Below are positions 23,431 through 32,757 of a stretch of 34,676 nt of DNA, in pieces. Every line of letters starts with the position of its first letter. Position 1 is the stretch's first letter. Origin of the DNA: Corynebacterium sp. ACRPH (GTDB lineage: Bacteria > Actinomycetota > Actinomycetes > Mycobacteriales > Mycobacteriaceae). The notes under the pieces were generated by a model, which saw only the letters and a list, made by a program, of their open reading frames with translations, had not been told where the DNA came from and did not search any database. The stretch covers positions 1 to 34,676 of the forward strand of contig NZ_JAKRND010000020.1 in assembly GCF_022347285.1 (NCBI RefSeq), read 5' to 3'. The position numbers and the translations under genes are program-made.

Positions 23431-25062
23431 ATGACTGCTACGAATAATGACCGCACCAATAACGACCCAATCACCACGGCCAAGGACGTCGCCTCCCGCG
23501 GCGTGTGCCCCTACTCCGGGGCTTCGACGAACGTGAATGGTTCCCCGGTCAGCACCGAGGAGCACTCCGCGACCGTGGGCGAGCAGGGTCCGCTGTTGCT
23601 TTCCGACGTACACCTGGTGGAAAAGCACGCGCACTTCAACCGCGAACGCATCCCGGAGCGCAACGTGCACGCTAAGGGCTCCGGTGCCTTCGGCGAGCTG
23701 ACCATCACCGAGGATGTCTCCAAGTACACCAAGGCGGACCTGTTCCAGCCGGGGCGCGTGACCCCGATGCTGGCCCGCTTCTCCACCGTCGCGGGCGAGC
23801 AGGGCTTCCCCGATGCGGTGCGCGACGTGCGCGGATTCTCGCTGAAGTTTTACACCCAGCAGGGCAACTACGACATCGTGGGCAACAACACTCCGGTGTT
23901 CTTCCTGCGCGACGGCATTAAATTCCCGGATTTCATCCGTTCCCAGAAGCGCCTGGCGGATTCCGGCCTGCGCTCTGCGGACATGCAGTGGGATTTCTGG
24001 ACCCGCTCCCCGGAGACCGCACACCAGGTGACCTACCTGATGGGCGACCGCGGCATCCCGACGGATTTCCGCCACATGGACGGCTTCGGCTCCCACACCT
24101 ACCAGTGGATCAACGCCGCCGGCGAGCGCTTCTGGGTGAAGTACCACTTCAAGACCCGCCAGGGCTGGGACTTCTACACCGACGACGAGGCCGCTAAGGT
24201 CATTGCTTCGGGCAACTTCGATTCCTCCCGTCAGGATCTTTATGACGCCATCGAACGCGGCGATTACCCGACGTGGGATGTGAAGGTGCAGATCATGCCT
24301 GTCGCCGAGGCGGAGGATTACCGCTGGAACCCGTTTGACCTGACGAAGACCTGGTCGCAGAAGGATTACCCGCTGATTCCGGTCGGCCACTTCACGCTGA
24401 ACGAGAACCCGCAGAACTTCTTCGCTCAGATCGAACAGGCCGCCTTCGCACCGTCGAACCTGGTGCCAGGCATTGGGCTGTCCCCGGACAAGATGCTGCT
24501 GGCTCGCGCTTTCGCCTACGCCGATACGCAGCGTTACCGCCTGGGAGTGAACTTCCACCAGCTGCCTTCCAACCGTTCCGTCGTGGCAGAGAAGAACTAC
24601 TACACGGCCAAGGATGGAGCGGGTAACCAGGAGTTTCCGCCGGCCGGCACTCCGGTGTACTCCCCGAACCGCTTCGAGCGCGGCGAGGGCGCAAACGACG
24701 TCAATGACGGTTCCGGTGCTGTCGAGCAGGGCGTGGCGGCAGGTGAATCCCAGTACGGCTTCGGTCGCGGCCAGGAATCCGCAGTGACTGCAGCGGAGGA
24801 GCTGGGCCTGTTCGACGACCTGCATGGCACTGACTTGACCCGCGGGGCTTACGTCCGCCACCCGGAGGACGACGACTTCATCCAGGCGGGCCAGCTGGTA
24901 CGCGAGGTTTTGGATGACGCCGCCCGGGAGCGCCTGGCAAACAACATCGCAGGCGCGATGGACGGTGTGTCTGACCAGGTGGCTGAGCAGTGCTGGACCT
25001 ACTGGGGCAAGGTCGACGAGAACCTGCGCGACCGGGTGAAGGAAATCTTCACCGGCAAGTAG
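23431..25062 (+). CDS. katA: Monofunctional haem catalase
   Basis: Converts hydrogen peroxide to water and oxygen. The 543-residue protein has the active-site His at about residue 80 in IPERNVHAKGSGAFG, Asn in DIVGNNTPVFFLRDG, RFSTVAGEQG, and the haem-ligand Tyr motif RAFAYADTQRYRLG. It belongs to the small-subunit catalases but carries an N-terminal extension of about 50 residues with CPYSG and a longer C-terminus than usual. GGAGG lies 5 nt before the ATG. It is divergent from sigC over 81 bp. Confidence 0.96.
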   Translation: MTATNNDRTNNDPITTAKDVASRGVCPYSGASTNVNGSPVSTEEHSATVGEQGPLLLSDVHLVEKHAHFNRERIPERNVHAKGSGAFGELTITEDVSKYTKADLFQPGRVTPMLARFSTVAGEQGFPDAVRDVRGFSLKFYTQQGNYDIVGNNTPVFFLRDGIKFPDFIRSQKRLADSGLRSADMQWDFWTRSPETAHQVTYLMGDRGIPTDFRHMDGFGSHTYQWINAAGERFWVKYHFKTRQGWDFYTDDEAAKVIASGNFDSSRQDLYDAIERGDYPTWDVKVQIMPVAEAEDYRWNPFDLTKTWSQKDYPLIPVGHFTLNENPQNFFAQIEQAAFAPSNLVPGIGLSPDKMLLARAFAYADTQRYRLGVNFHQLPSNRSVVAEKNYYTAKDGAGNQEFPPAGTPVYSPNRFERGEGANDVNDGSGAVEQGVAAGESQYGFGRGQESAVTAAEELGLFDDLHGTDLTRGAYVRHPEDDDFIQAGQLVREVLDDAARERLANNIAGAMDGVSDQVAEQCWTYWGKVDENLRDRVKEIFTGK

Positions 25063-25099
25063 CCGCCACTGGCCGCAGCGCGGCGCTCGCCGGTTCACG

Positions 25100-25105
25100 T
25101 AGGCT
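25100..25105 (+). promoter_or_regulatory. Probable -10 element of ohr
   Basis: TAGGCT in the katA-ohr gap would give a 5' UTR of about 45 nt that begins within copy i of the dispersed motif. Confidence 0.35.
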
Positions 25106-25126
25106 GGGCGCCACAAAGAACCAAAC
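25104..25126 (+). repeat. Copy i of the dispersed motif, non-coding
   Basis: Reads CTGGGCGCCACAAAGAACCA on the plus strand, between katA and ohr, co-oriented with both. This is a moderate match. Confidence 0.4.
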
Positions 25127-25157
25127 AGACAGTTTTGTCGAAAGGACTGGTTTACTC

Positions 25158-25583
25158 ATGAGCGAGGCACTGTACACAGCAAAGGCACTTTCCACTGGCG
25201 GCGGCCGCGATGGCCACGTCGCTACCGATGACCGCCAGATCGACCTGGATGTTCGCCCGCCGAAGGCGCTGGGTGGCTCCGGCGAGGGCACGAACCCGGA
25301 GCAGTTGGTCTCCGCAGGTTGGGCCGCCTGCTTCAACGGCGCCCTGCAGAAGACCATCAAGGAGGCTGGCGTGGACATGAGCCAGTCCCCGGAGGTCGCC
25401 GTCGAGACCACCCTGAACAAGGTTCCGGAGGGCTTCCGCCTGTCCGCGAAGATCACCGCCACCGTCTTCGGCGTGGATCAGGCCAAGGCCGACGAGCTGG
25501 TCGCGGATGCTCACGCATTCTGCCCGTATTCCAAGGCAATGCGCGGCGAGATCGACGTTGAGGCTGTCGCCGTCGTCGGCTAG
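25158..25583 (+). CDS. ohr: Organic hydroperoxide resistance protein (Ohr, OsmC fold)
   Basis: A thiol peroxidase that reduces organic hydroperoxides. The 141-residue protein shows the Ohr pattern: Arg17 in GGGRDGHVATDD, Glu48 in GTNPEQL, the peroxidatic Cys58 in AGWAACFNGAL and the resolving Cys122 in AHAFCPYSKAMRG. This separates it from OsmC. No OhrR regulator gene adjoins it. An AAAGGA site lies about 11 nt before the ATG. With katA it makes a peroxide-defence pair. Confidence 0.93.
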   Translation: MSEALYTAKALSTGGGRDGHVATDDRQIDLDVRPPKALGGSGEGTNPEQLVSAGWAACFNGALQKTIKEAGVDMSQSPEVAVETTLNKVPEGFRLSAKITATVFGVDQAKADELVADAHAFCPYSKAMRGEIDVEAVAVVG

Positions 25584-25602
25584 TTCCGCCCCCGCAAAAG
25601 CA

Positions 25603-25650
25603 AAAACGAGTCCGCCCCCACCAAGGAAGTGGGGGCGGACTCGTTTTCTA
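25603..25650. terminator. Strong bidirectional terminator between ohr and mrpG
   Basis: A perfect 19-bp stem (25603-25621 with 25629-25647) with a 7-nt loop. The arms start with AAAA and end with TTTT, so U-runs occur on both strands. It serves the convergent ohr and mrp units. Confidence 0.92.
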
Positions 25651-25686
25651 TTGGCGCTACTGGTCTTGAAGTTGCGCCCGCAGGCG

Positions 25687-26088
25687 CTACTTGGGCTCCT
25701 TCGCCCGCTGACCACCGGACAGCGGCACGGTGTGGTCCCAGTGCGTCGCATGCAGCGCGCGGCCCATCACGTATGAACCGACGGCGCCGATCACCAGCAG
25801 CGCAGTGATGGCGACGATCGCGCGGATCAACTCGCCCAGCACAAACCCTTCCGTCGACCAGGAGTAAACCAAGTTGGCGCTGATCAGCAGGGGAAGCCCC
25901 ACGCCGACAGCTGGACCGACCATGTTGACCTGACTGAGGGCGTCCGGAGCAAGGTACATCGCGCGGGCAGAAACAAAGATGAAGATCGCACCGAGAATGG
26001 CGAGCACACCCGCGGTAATCGCGCCGAGCCAACCCGGCTCGCTGAACTCGACCATTTCGCCGGCGGCGGCGAGGACAGTTGTGGACAT
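25687..26088 (-). CDS. mrpG: Mrp antiporter subunit G
   Basis: A 133-residue membrane subunit of the multi-subunit Na+/H+ antiporter. It has three helices (AITAGVLAILGAIFIFVSARAMYL; VNMVGPAVGVGLPLLISANLVY; LIRAIVAITALLVIGAVGSYVMGRAL), with the MnhG/PhaG signature 'D.....N...P.....G....' seen as DALSQVNMVGPAVGVGLP and the C-terminal HATHWD found in actinobacterial members. GGGAGG precedes the ATG, which abuts the mrpF stop. Confidence 0.9.
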   Translation of the reverse strand: MSTTVLAAAGEMVEFSEPGWLGAITAGVLAILGAIFIFVSARAMYLAPDALSQVNMVGPAVGVGLPLLISANLVYSWSTEGFVLGELIRAIVAITALLVIGAVGSYVMGRALHATHWDHTVPLSGGQRAKEPK

Positions 26089-26367
26089 TTAGCGCCTCCC
26101 TCGAGAAATGATGCGGGCATAAGCGATCGTCGACAGCGCGCCGAACAGGCCGGCGAACAGTGCGACCTCATAGGTGATCGCCGTGTGGTGGAAGATCGAA
26201 TAACACAAAAACAGGCCTGCCATCGCCATAAACACCATGTCGGAAAGGACGGCGCGGCGGGCGTCATTATGCGTAGAAACAGCGCGCCACAGCACCGTAA
26301 ACAGCGCGACAACAACAATGGCGGCGGCGATGCCCACCAGGATATTTAGTAGGTCCCTGGGCTCCAT
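26089..26367 (-). CDS. mrpF: Mrp antiporter subunit F
   Basis: A 92-residue subunit with three membrane helices (LLNILVGIAAAIVVVALFTVLWRAV; RRAVLSDMVFMAMAGLFLCYSIF; YEVALFAGLFGALSTIAYARII). The Asp in the middle helix of MnhF is present (LSDMV). The start directly follows the mrpE stop with a GGAAGG site overlapping the end of mrpE. Confidence 0.9.
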   Translation of the reverse strand: MEPRDLLNILVGIAAAIVVVALFTVLWRAVSTHNDARRAVLSDMVFMAMAGLFLCYSIFHHTAITYEVALFAGLFGALSTIAYARIISRGRR

Positions 26368-27225
26368 CTACTTGCCTTCCTTCGGGTTGTTCTTCGGATA
26401 CAACGGGTCGTACAAGGTCTCTCCCGGTTTGGTGCGGCCTTCCTGGTCGGGTTTGGACGCCCCCAGGTTGTCCCCGCGGAAAGTATCAATATCGGGGGTT
26501 GCATTGGAGATCCGGGCTTTGGCGCGCTCGGCGTTTCGGCGGGCGATCTCGTAGCGCTCCTTGCGATCCATGTCGCGCACGTCGGAGGGGTTCTTCTCCT
26601 CCTCGTCGGACTGCAGGATCGCGGCGACGAACGCGGCGGCGTGCGGAGTGGAATCCACCTTCTCCACGTCGAAGACCGTCTCGTCGGATGCGCGGCCACC
26701 GCGCGAACCGCGGAAGCCACGTGGGCCTGGGCGGCCCTTCTCCACCAGGTACTGCACATCGAAGTGCAGCGGCTTATCCTTCACCGACGGGGCGAGGTGC
26801 TCCTCCATGTCCGCCAGGCTGGCCAGCAATTCTTCCGGGTCCGCGCCGTACATGGCGTGTACCGCGAGGAAGCGCTGGACGTGGTCCAGGCCGTGGGTGT
26901 TGAACTCCGAGCGGGCCACAGCGAAGGCATCCTTAGTGCTGCGCTCGCCGGCGGCTGCGTCGTAGTCGACCTCCTTCGGGCCGGTTACGCCTAGGGAGAG
27001 CGTTCCGGGGGTCATGGTGATCGAGGCGATGAGGGCTGCGATGTCCCGCTCGCTGGTCACGCGCAGCGGGTAGTAGATCACCACCGGCGCGATGTTGCGG
27101 CCGGTGCCGAGGGTATCGGTCGCCATGACGACCGACTCCTTGATGATCTGCCCGGTCAGCCAGGCGGCGTACTTCAGCGCGTGGCCGGTGGACTTCACTG
27201 CTTGGACAATATTGAACTTTGCCAT
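26368..27225 (-). CDS. mrpE: Mrp antiporter subunit E with long C-terminal extension
   Basis: Recognised by the MnhE core VVIYYPLRVTSERDIAALIASITMTPGTLSLGVTG (residues about 48-82), with the hallmark 'iTltPGTL', and by its operon place. At 285 residues it is about 120 longer than usual. The first hydrophobic helices of typical MnhE are missing or reduced (only AAWLTGQIIKESVVMATDTL precedes the core). A loop of about 30 residues with an Asp/Glu pattern is inserted before FLAVHAMYG, and the final third is charged and Gly/Arg/Pro-rich. GGGAAGGG lies before the ATG; the gap to mrpD is 3 bp. Confidence 0.82.
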   Translation of the reverse strand: MAKFNIVQAVKSTGHALKYAAWLTGQIIKESVVMATDTLGTGRNIAPVVIYYPLRVTSERDIAALIASITMTPGTLSLGVTGPKEVDYDAAAGERSTKDAFAVARSEFNTHGLDHVQRFLAVHAMYGADPEELLASLADMEEHLAPSVKDKPLHFDVQYLVEKGRPGPRGFRGSRGGRASDETVFDVEKVDSTPHAAAFVAAILQSDEEEKNPSDVRDMDRKERYEIARRNAERAKARISNATPDIDTFRGDNLGASKPDQEGRTKPGETLYDPLYPKNNPKEGK

Positions 27226-27228
27226 GGC

Positions 27229-28899
27229 TTAGTGGCCCTTCCCGTCCTGAGCCTGCTGCTCCTTGTCGGTCTTTACGTTGGCTTTGGCGCTGGCGGCGGC
27301 ATTGGCTTCGGTGTCGACGTTATCCAATCCGCTCGGCCCGGGCGGCAGGACCGCGCCGACGGCTTCATCCGGATCGCCGAGGACTGCCTCGACATAAGCG
27401 GTCGTGTCGGTCAGATTATCGGCGGCCTTGTTGACCTGCTGGAAGATCGGCCCGGCGCCGATGAACATGCCCACGGAGATCAGCATCATGACTGCCGACG
27501 GCCACACGTAACGGCGCGGTACGCGCAGCTCCGGGTCGGCCTCGTTGGCGTTCATCTGGCGCCCCCAGAACACCTCGCGCCACACGTAGATCATGGAAAC
27601 CAAGGCGCCGATGGAGGAGACGATGATTGCGCCGATGACCAGCCAGGTTTTCCACGTGCCGTCCTGGGCCACGCCGAAGACTAGAGCCAGCTTGCCCCAC
27701 AGGCCGGAGAACGGCGGCAGGCCGACGATTGCCAGCGCACCAGCTGCGAAGACGACTGCGACGAAGCGGTCGCGGCGCATGAGACCGGAGAGCTTGCGCA
27801 CGCGGCCGGAACCGTAGGTCTCCTCGATCGCACCGGAGGCCATAATGAGGGCCCCGGCGACGATCATGTGGTGCAGCATGTAGAACAGCCCGGCGCTGAT
27901 CATCAGGCGCGCATCGTGGCTGAGGAATGCGAGGCTGATCAGGATGAACGGGATGCCGTTGACCATCTGGTAGGCGATCACGCTGCGCATCGTGGTTTCG
28001 CCCAGGCCGGCGAAACCACCGATCAGCATGCCCAGCACCACGATCACCAGGATGGCCCAGGACCAGGTGGGGTCGCCCTCGAAGATGGTCAGGTACACGC
28101 GGAAAATCGCGTAGATGCCGACCTTGGTGTGCAGGCCGGAGAACAGCGCCATCACGGCCGGGGAGGTGGAAGGGTAGGCGCGGGGCAGCCAGGTGTGGAC
28201 CGGCGCCACGCCCGCCTTCACGGCCAGCGCCAGCAGAACCACGCCCAGCGGGATCACTAGCTGCCACTGGTTGCCGAAGACTCCTTCGGCAAACTCGGTG
28301 CCGCGGGGTCCGGCTGCCCCCGCCAGGGCGGCGAGGTTGGTGGTGCCCACCACGGCGTAGACCAGTACCACGCCACTCAGCAGCACTAGGGAGGTCACCA
28401 GGTTCACGATGATGAACATCCTGCCCGCCGCCAGGCGAGCCCACGTGCCGGTCATCGCCAGCAGGCCGAAGGAGGGCATCAGCATGACCTCGATGAACAC
28501 GAACAGGTTGAACAAGTCCGCGGTCAGCAGCGCACCCCATACGCCGCCGATCAACATGAGCGTGAGGGCGGGGTAGAAGCGGGTGCGCGTCTCGCCGACG
28601 ACGTCGGCGAACCAGTTGGAGATCAGGGCGACAACGGAGGTCGTCAGGATCATAATGCCCGCCAGATTGTCGGCGGCCAGCGGGATGGAGATACCGCCGA
28701 CGAACCCGCCGACGTTATCGACCAGCACCGTGTTCGGCTCGTTGACCTTCACCAGGACCCAGACGCCGCCGACGATGCCGAATGCCGGCACCAGCAGGCC
28801 CAGCGCGCGGCGGAGGCTCATCCACGGAGCCATCGCGGCAGCGGCCGCAGCCAGCAACGGGATGGCGATAAACAGACTGAGGAGGGAACCTTCGGTCAT
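27229..28899 (-). CDS. mrpD: Mrp antiporter subunit D
   Basis: A 556-residue proton-translocating subunit related to NuoN/NuoM of complex I. About fourteen hydrophobic helices are seen. The conserved Glu (FVFIEVMLMPSFGLLA) and Lys (SGLHTKVGIYAIFRV) of the ion path and HTWLPRAYPSTSP are present. The last 50 residues form a soluble Ala/Asp/Lys tail beyond the family's usual end. Its ATG overlaps the mrpC stop (TAATG). Confidence 0.93.
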   Translation of the reverse strand: MTEGSLLSLFIAIPLLAAAAAAMAPWMSLRRALGLLVPAFGIVGGVWVLVKVNEPNTVLVDNVGGFVGGISIPLAADNLAGIMILTTSVVALISNWFADVVGETRTRFYPALTLMLIGGVWGALLTADLFNLFVFIEVMLMPSFGLLAMTGTWARLAAGRMFIIVNLVTSLVLLSGVVLVYAVVGTTNLAALAGAAGPRGTEFAEGVFGNQWQLVIPLGVVLLALAVKAGVAPVHTWLPRAYPSTSPAVMALFSGLHTKVGIYAIFRVYLTIFEGDPTWSWAILVIVVLGMLIGGFAGLGETTMRSVIAYQMVNGIPFILISLAFLSHDARLMISAGLFYMLHHMIVAGALIMASGAIEETYGSGRVRKLSGLMRRDRFVAVVFAAGALAIVGLPPFSGLWGKLALVFGVAQDGTWKTWLVIGAIIVSSIGALVSMIYVWREVFWGRQMNANEADPELRVPRRYVWPSAVMMLISVGMFIGAGPIFQQVNKAADNLTDTTAYVEAVLGDPDEAVGAVLPPGPSGLDNVDTEANAAASAKANVKTDKEQQAQDGKGH

Positions 28900-29435
28900 T
28901 ACTTCTGCGCTCCCTTCTGTTCGTCCTTACGTTCCTTGCCGGTGGTGCTGGCCGCGGCTTCGTCTGGGCCGTCCTCATCGGCGGTGGAGTGGACCTCCGT
29001 GTAGTCGTTCGCACCGAGCTTCTTATCTTCGTGCTCTTTGACCACTCCGCCGTGGGCCTTGGCTTCCTCGTAGTTCTTCCAGCCCATCGTCTGCAGGGTG
29101 CGCAGGCGGCGGGAGGCGGTCTCTACGTCGTCGCTGCCGAACGTGTCGTCGTCGCGGCCGAGCGCGGCCATGGCCAGCATCACGGCGGTGGAGGCCATGG
29201 AGATCACGATTGCCGTCAGCACGAACGCCTGGGGTAGCGGGTCGGCTGCCTGCTCGGGGGTCGCGCGATCCATCAGCGGATCCATGCGCCACGCGCCGAT
29301 GCCCGCAGCGAGGATCAGGAGGTTAACCGCGTGGCTCATCAGCGTGATGCCCATGATGATGCGCAGCATTCCGCGCTGCATCACCAGGTACACGCCGCCG
29401 CCCATCAGGATGGCGATGATAGCTGCGATGATCAC
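28899..29435 (-). CDS. mrpC: Mrp antiporter subunit C
   Basis: A NuoK-like subunit with three membrane helices in the first 105 residues (IIAAIIAILMGGGVYLVMQR; IIMGITLMSHAVNLLILAAG; PQAFVLTAIVISMASTAVMLAMAAL). It continues for about 70 charged residues that ordinary MrpC lacks. The GTG start overlaps the mrpA stop (GTGA) and follows GGGAGAG. Confidence 0.91.
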   Translation of the reverse strand: MIIAAIIAILMGGGVYLVMQRGMLRIIMGITLMSHAVNLLILAAGIGAWRMDPLMDRATPEQAADPLPQAFVLTAIVISMASTAVMLAMAALGRDDDTFGSDDVETASRRLRTLQTMGWKNYEEAKAHGGVVKEHEDKKLGANDYTEVHSTADEDGPDEAAASTTGKERKDEQKGAQK

Positions 29436-32400
29436 TGGTTCTCTCCCTTCTTCTCGTCCTGTTCTTTCTTTGTGAGGCCATCAGGCTCCACAGCCTTGGC
29501 CTCAGATCCATCCTTGAGGTTCTTCACCGGCGCGCGGGCCGCCTCGCGCTCGGCCCGATGGGCCTCCTCCGCAGCCTTCGCAGCAGCGGAGACCTGGGAG
29601 GGGTTGAGCGGGATGTTGCTGCCGCCGACAGTCACAGCCACAGGCGATGGCTTCTTGGCGGGATCCGCCTTGCCCTCAATGGGAGTGGGGCGCTTGCCCT
29701 TGGAGTTCAAGCCCATCTTCTGAGTGGCAGTCTGGGCGCGGAACTTAGACTTCAGCGTTGCCGGGTCAGTACCCGGACGCTCGCGGCCGCCCATCTGGTT
29801 GATGACGATGACGATCAGGCCGAGCACTGCCAGGTACACGCCGCCGTCGAAGATCAGCGAGGTGGACACGTGCTGGCCCAAAATCTCGGCGTGGATTGGG
29901 GATAGGAAGCCATCCTTGAAGTAGCCGATCAGGCCGGTGATCAGCGCCATCGCTATGCCCGCGCCGACGAAGGTGTAGGCCACCTGGTCGGTGAACATCT
30001 TCTTGGCCCGAGCCTGCGCCAGGTAGTACATGAAGATGCCGCAGGCCGCGATCAGGGCGGCGACGAAGCCGCCGCCGGGGGACTGGTGGCCGCGCCAGAA
30101 CGTGGCGGCGGACAGCAGCGCCAGAATCGGGATCAGCGGGTACATCGTCATCCGCGAGTTAATGGAGTTCAGGTGCGTGGAGCGCAGGTACTTGGAGTAG
30201 AACGGCGCCAGCTCCGGAACCTTGTGCACATCCGGGAAGCGGGTGGAACCCGGGGCGCGGAACAGCTCCGCGGTGGAACCCGGACCGTAGCCCGGAACCG
30301 GGGAGCGGGGGATGGACTTGATCAGCGCGGCGATGACGATGCCCGCCATGCCCAGCACCGTCAGCTCGCCCAAGGTATCGAAGGCACGGAACTCCACCAG
30401 GATGACCGCGACCACGTTGTTGCCGCCGGAGATCTCCGGGGTGTTCTCCAAGTACCATTGCGCGATCGCGGGCTTCTCGTGACGGCCGATAAGCAGCCAC
30501 ACGCCCAGGAAGGTAATCACACCGACCAGCACCGCCAGAACTGTGGCGAAGCGGGTACGGTTTGCGCCTTCGCGCAGGTACAGGCGCGGCTGGTGGCGGA
30601 TCACCAGCATCATGATGACGACCACGCAGAACTCGACCAACAACTGGGTGGTGGCCACGTCCGGTGCGCCTAGTGTCAGCATGACCCAGGAAACGCCCAC
30701 GCCGACCACACCGACCAGCACCACGGAAGCCAGGCGCGAGCGAGTACCAATCATCACGAGCACACTCAAGCCGATAATCACCAGGCCAACGAGGTCCACG
30801 ATGCTGTCGATCCCCTCGACACGCGGCGGCAGATCCGCCAGCCCCTCCAGGCGACCCGGCCCCAGCAGGGAGAAGCCCGCCAGCACAATCAGCGAGGCGA
30901 AGATCCACACCACGTGCCGGTTGGGGTTCACAGAGTTCGCCAGGCGGCCAAACGCGCGGCCCACCTTGGTCGAGCGTTCGATGAATGCGGAGATCATCTC
31001 CGCGCCCGTTGCCACCCCGAGACGCTTGCCCTCGAGCGGCTGGAGCAGGGGGCGTCGATAAATAACAACAATGACGCCCGCGACCAGCACCGCGAGAGAG
31101 ATCCAGAGCGCTACCGTCAGGCCGTGCCAGAGCGCCAAGTGTGTGTGAGCGTGGCCCAGACCCGTGGCATCGACGACCTGGTCGAGAGTCTCGTCGAAGA
31201 GGCCCAGGAACGCGACCCCCGGCAGGGAAAGCACGCCCGGCAGCACCGCGGGAATCCACAGGTTCGCCGGGGCCTCCTTGACGTGCGAGACATCCTTCGG
31301 GCCGTCGATGAATGCGCCGAAGACATAACGGGCGGAGTACACGAAAGTGGCTAGCGCGCCGATACCCGCTGCTACCAGCAGGGTAACTACGCCGGCGTTG
31401 CTAAACGGTGCTTCTTCGAAGGCGGTGAGCATGCCTTCCTTCGATACAAAGCCGAAGGTCGGTGGAATCGCAGCCATTGACGCCGCCGCGATCACAGCGG
31501 ACACAAAAGTAAAGGGCATCTGGCGCCACAGCGGGCCGAGACGACGAATGTCTCGCGACCCGGCCTGGTGGTCAACTACGCCGGCGATCATGAACAGCGA
31601 GGACTTGAACAGCGCGTGGGCGGCCGTGTGAACCAGCGCGGCACTGATGGCAAAAGGAGTGCCCACACCAATGGTGGCGACGATCCAGCCCAGCTGGGAG
31701 ACCGTGGAGTAGGCCGTAAGCTTCTTCAGATCCGTCTTCTGGATGGCGAACACGGCGCCCATGATGGCGGTGGTCATGCCAATGACGATCAGCAGGACGT
31801 GCCAGGCCATCACACCCTCGAACAGGCCGGAGAAGCGCAGCAACAGGTACACGCCAGCCTTGACCACAGCGGCGGCGTGCAGGAAGGCGGAAACCGGGGT
31901 GTCCGCGGCCATAGCCTCCGGCAGCCAGAAGTGGAAGGGGATCTGCGCGGCCTTCGAGAACGCGGCCAAGGCGATAAGAACCGCGACGATGGCCAGGCGC
32001 ACGTCCTGGCCCTCCCAGGCGGGGGAGTGCAGCATGGCCGAAAGGTTGGTGGTGCCCGTGGTGATCACGCCAATGGCCAGGGCCGCCAGCAGGAACAGGC
32101 CACCGATGAAGGTCAGCAAGAGGGTGCGGATGGAACCGGCCTCGCCGCCGGAGCCCGAGCGGGCGATGAGGAAGAACGACGCCAGGGATACCAGCTCCCA
32201 GCCGATGAACAGCAGAGCAACGTCGTCCGCCAGAACCAGCAGAAGGACTGCCAGCATGAAAGAGGTCATGAGCACGTAGAAGCTCATGATCTTGTCGCCC
32301 TTGTGCAGGTAAGCGGCGGAGTAGATGAAAACGACCGCGCCGATGAGCAGCGCCAGGAGGGTGAAGAACAGCCCCAGGGAATCCATCTTCAGGGCCAGGT

Positions 32401-32674
32401 CTAGGCTGCCTTCGCTGGCTGCGCCTGCTGTGCCTCCTGCACCGGCTGCACCCGCTCCACCGCTCGCGCCGGTGAGGAAGCCTTTGATCCAGGTGACGGA
32501 CCAGGTGGCTGTCTCTCCGTTAAGTATCGGGTCGGCGTGCTTGATCACATATCCTGCGAGTCCCAGGAAGGTCAGACCTAACGGCCAGCCAGCGTTTCGA
32601 TCAAGCGTTTTGACCAGCAAGGGAACGAGGATGAGCGCCACCGCGACGGTGACGGGGATGGCAAGGAGAGCCAC
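29432..32674 (-). CDS. mrpA: Mrp antiporter subunit A with fused subunit B
   Basis: A 1080-residue NuoL-like subunit. The N-terminal 480 residues carry the conserved Glu (LLFIGWELVSLASFF) and Lys (HAAAVVKAGVYLLLRF) of the proton path and HFWLPEAMAADTPVSA. The MrpA-specific C-terminal helices follow. A fused MnhB domain comes next (about 860-985, with FWRGHQSPGGGFVAALIAA), which explains the absence of a separate mrpB. The last 100 residues are a charged Ala/Lys/Glu tail. The complex exchanges Na+ (or K+) for protons and supports pH and salt tolerance. The start is GTG at the N-terminal helix (MALLAIPVTVAVALILVPLL); no good ribosome site is seen. Confidence 0.93.
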   Translation of the reverse strand: MALLAIPVTVAVALILVPLLVKTLDRNAGWPLGLTFLGLAGYVIKHADPILNGETATWSVTWIKGFLTGASGGAGAAGAGGTAGAASEGSLDLALKMDSLGLFFTLLALLIGAVVFIYSAAYLHKGDKIMSFYVLMTSFMLAVLLLVLADDVALLFIGWELVSLASFFLIARSGSGGEAGSIRTLLLTFIGGLFLLAALAIGVITTGTTNLSAMLHSPAWEGQDVRLAIVAVLIALAAFSKAAQIPFHFWLPEAMAADTPVSAFLHAAAVVKAGVYLLLRFSGLFEGVMAWHVLLIVIGMTTAIMGAVFAIQKTDLKKLTAYSTVSQLGWIVATIGVGTPFAISAALVHTAAHALFKSSLFMIAGVVDHQAGSRDIRRLGPLWRQMPFTFVSAVIAAASMAAIPPTFGFVSKEGMLTAFEEAPFSNAGVVTLLVAAGIGALATFVYSARYVFGAFIDGPKDVSHVKEAPANLWIPAVLPGVLSLPGVAFLGLFDETLDQVVDATGLGHAHTHLALWHGLTVALWISLAVLVAGVIVVIYRRPLLQPLEGKRLGVATGAEMISAFIERSTKVGRAFGRLANSVNPNRHVVWIFASLIVLAGFSLLGPGRLEGLADLPPRVEGIDSIVDLVGLVIIGLSVLVMIGTRSRLASVVLVGVVGVGVSWVMLTLGAPDVATTQLLVEFCVVVIMMLVIRHQPRLYLREGANRTRFATVLAVLVGVITFLGVWLLIGRHEKPAIAQWYLENTPEISGGNNVVAVILVEFRAFDTLGELTVLGMAGIVIAALIKSIPRSPVPGYGPGSTAELFRAPGSTRFPDVHKVPELAPFYSKYLRSTHLNSINSRMTMYPLIPILALLSAATFWRGHQSPGGGFVAALIAACGIFMYYLAQARAKKMFTDQVAYTFVGAGIAMALITGLIGYFKDGFLSPIHAEILGQHVSTSLIFDGGVYLAVLGLIVIVINQMGGRERPGTDPATLKSKFRAQTATQKMGLNSKGKRPTPIEGKADPAKKPSPVAVTVGGSNIPLNPSQVSAAAKAAEEAHRAEREAARAPVKNLKDGSEAKAVEPDGLTKKEQDEKKGENQ
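29461..29482 (-). repeat. Copy b of the dispersed motif
   Basis: Reads GATGGCCTCACAAAGAAAGA on the minus strand, in the last codons of mrpA (Gly-Leu-Thr-Lys-Lys-Glu), 27 nt from the stop. Confidence 0.6.
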
Positions 32675-32696
32675 GTTGGTTCAACACCCCAATGTT

Positions 32697-32702
32697 TCTA
32701 TA
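32697..32702 (-). promoter_or_regulatory. Possible -10 element of the mrp operon
   Basis: TATAGA, 22 nt before the mrpA GTG. No good -35 box stands at the right distance. Confidence 0.35.
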
Positions 32703-32757
32703 GTTGTTCGATCACCTTGAATATTCACTGAATAACCACGTACGACATCACGGTGCC

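Noticed and set aside
23359..25116. A 585-codon minus-strand open frame
   Set aside because: Antisense to katA, which has every catalytic motif of the family.
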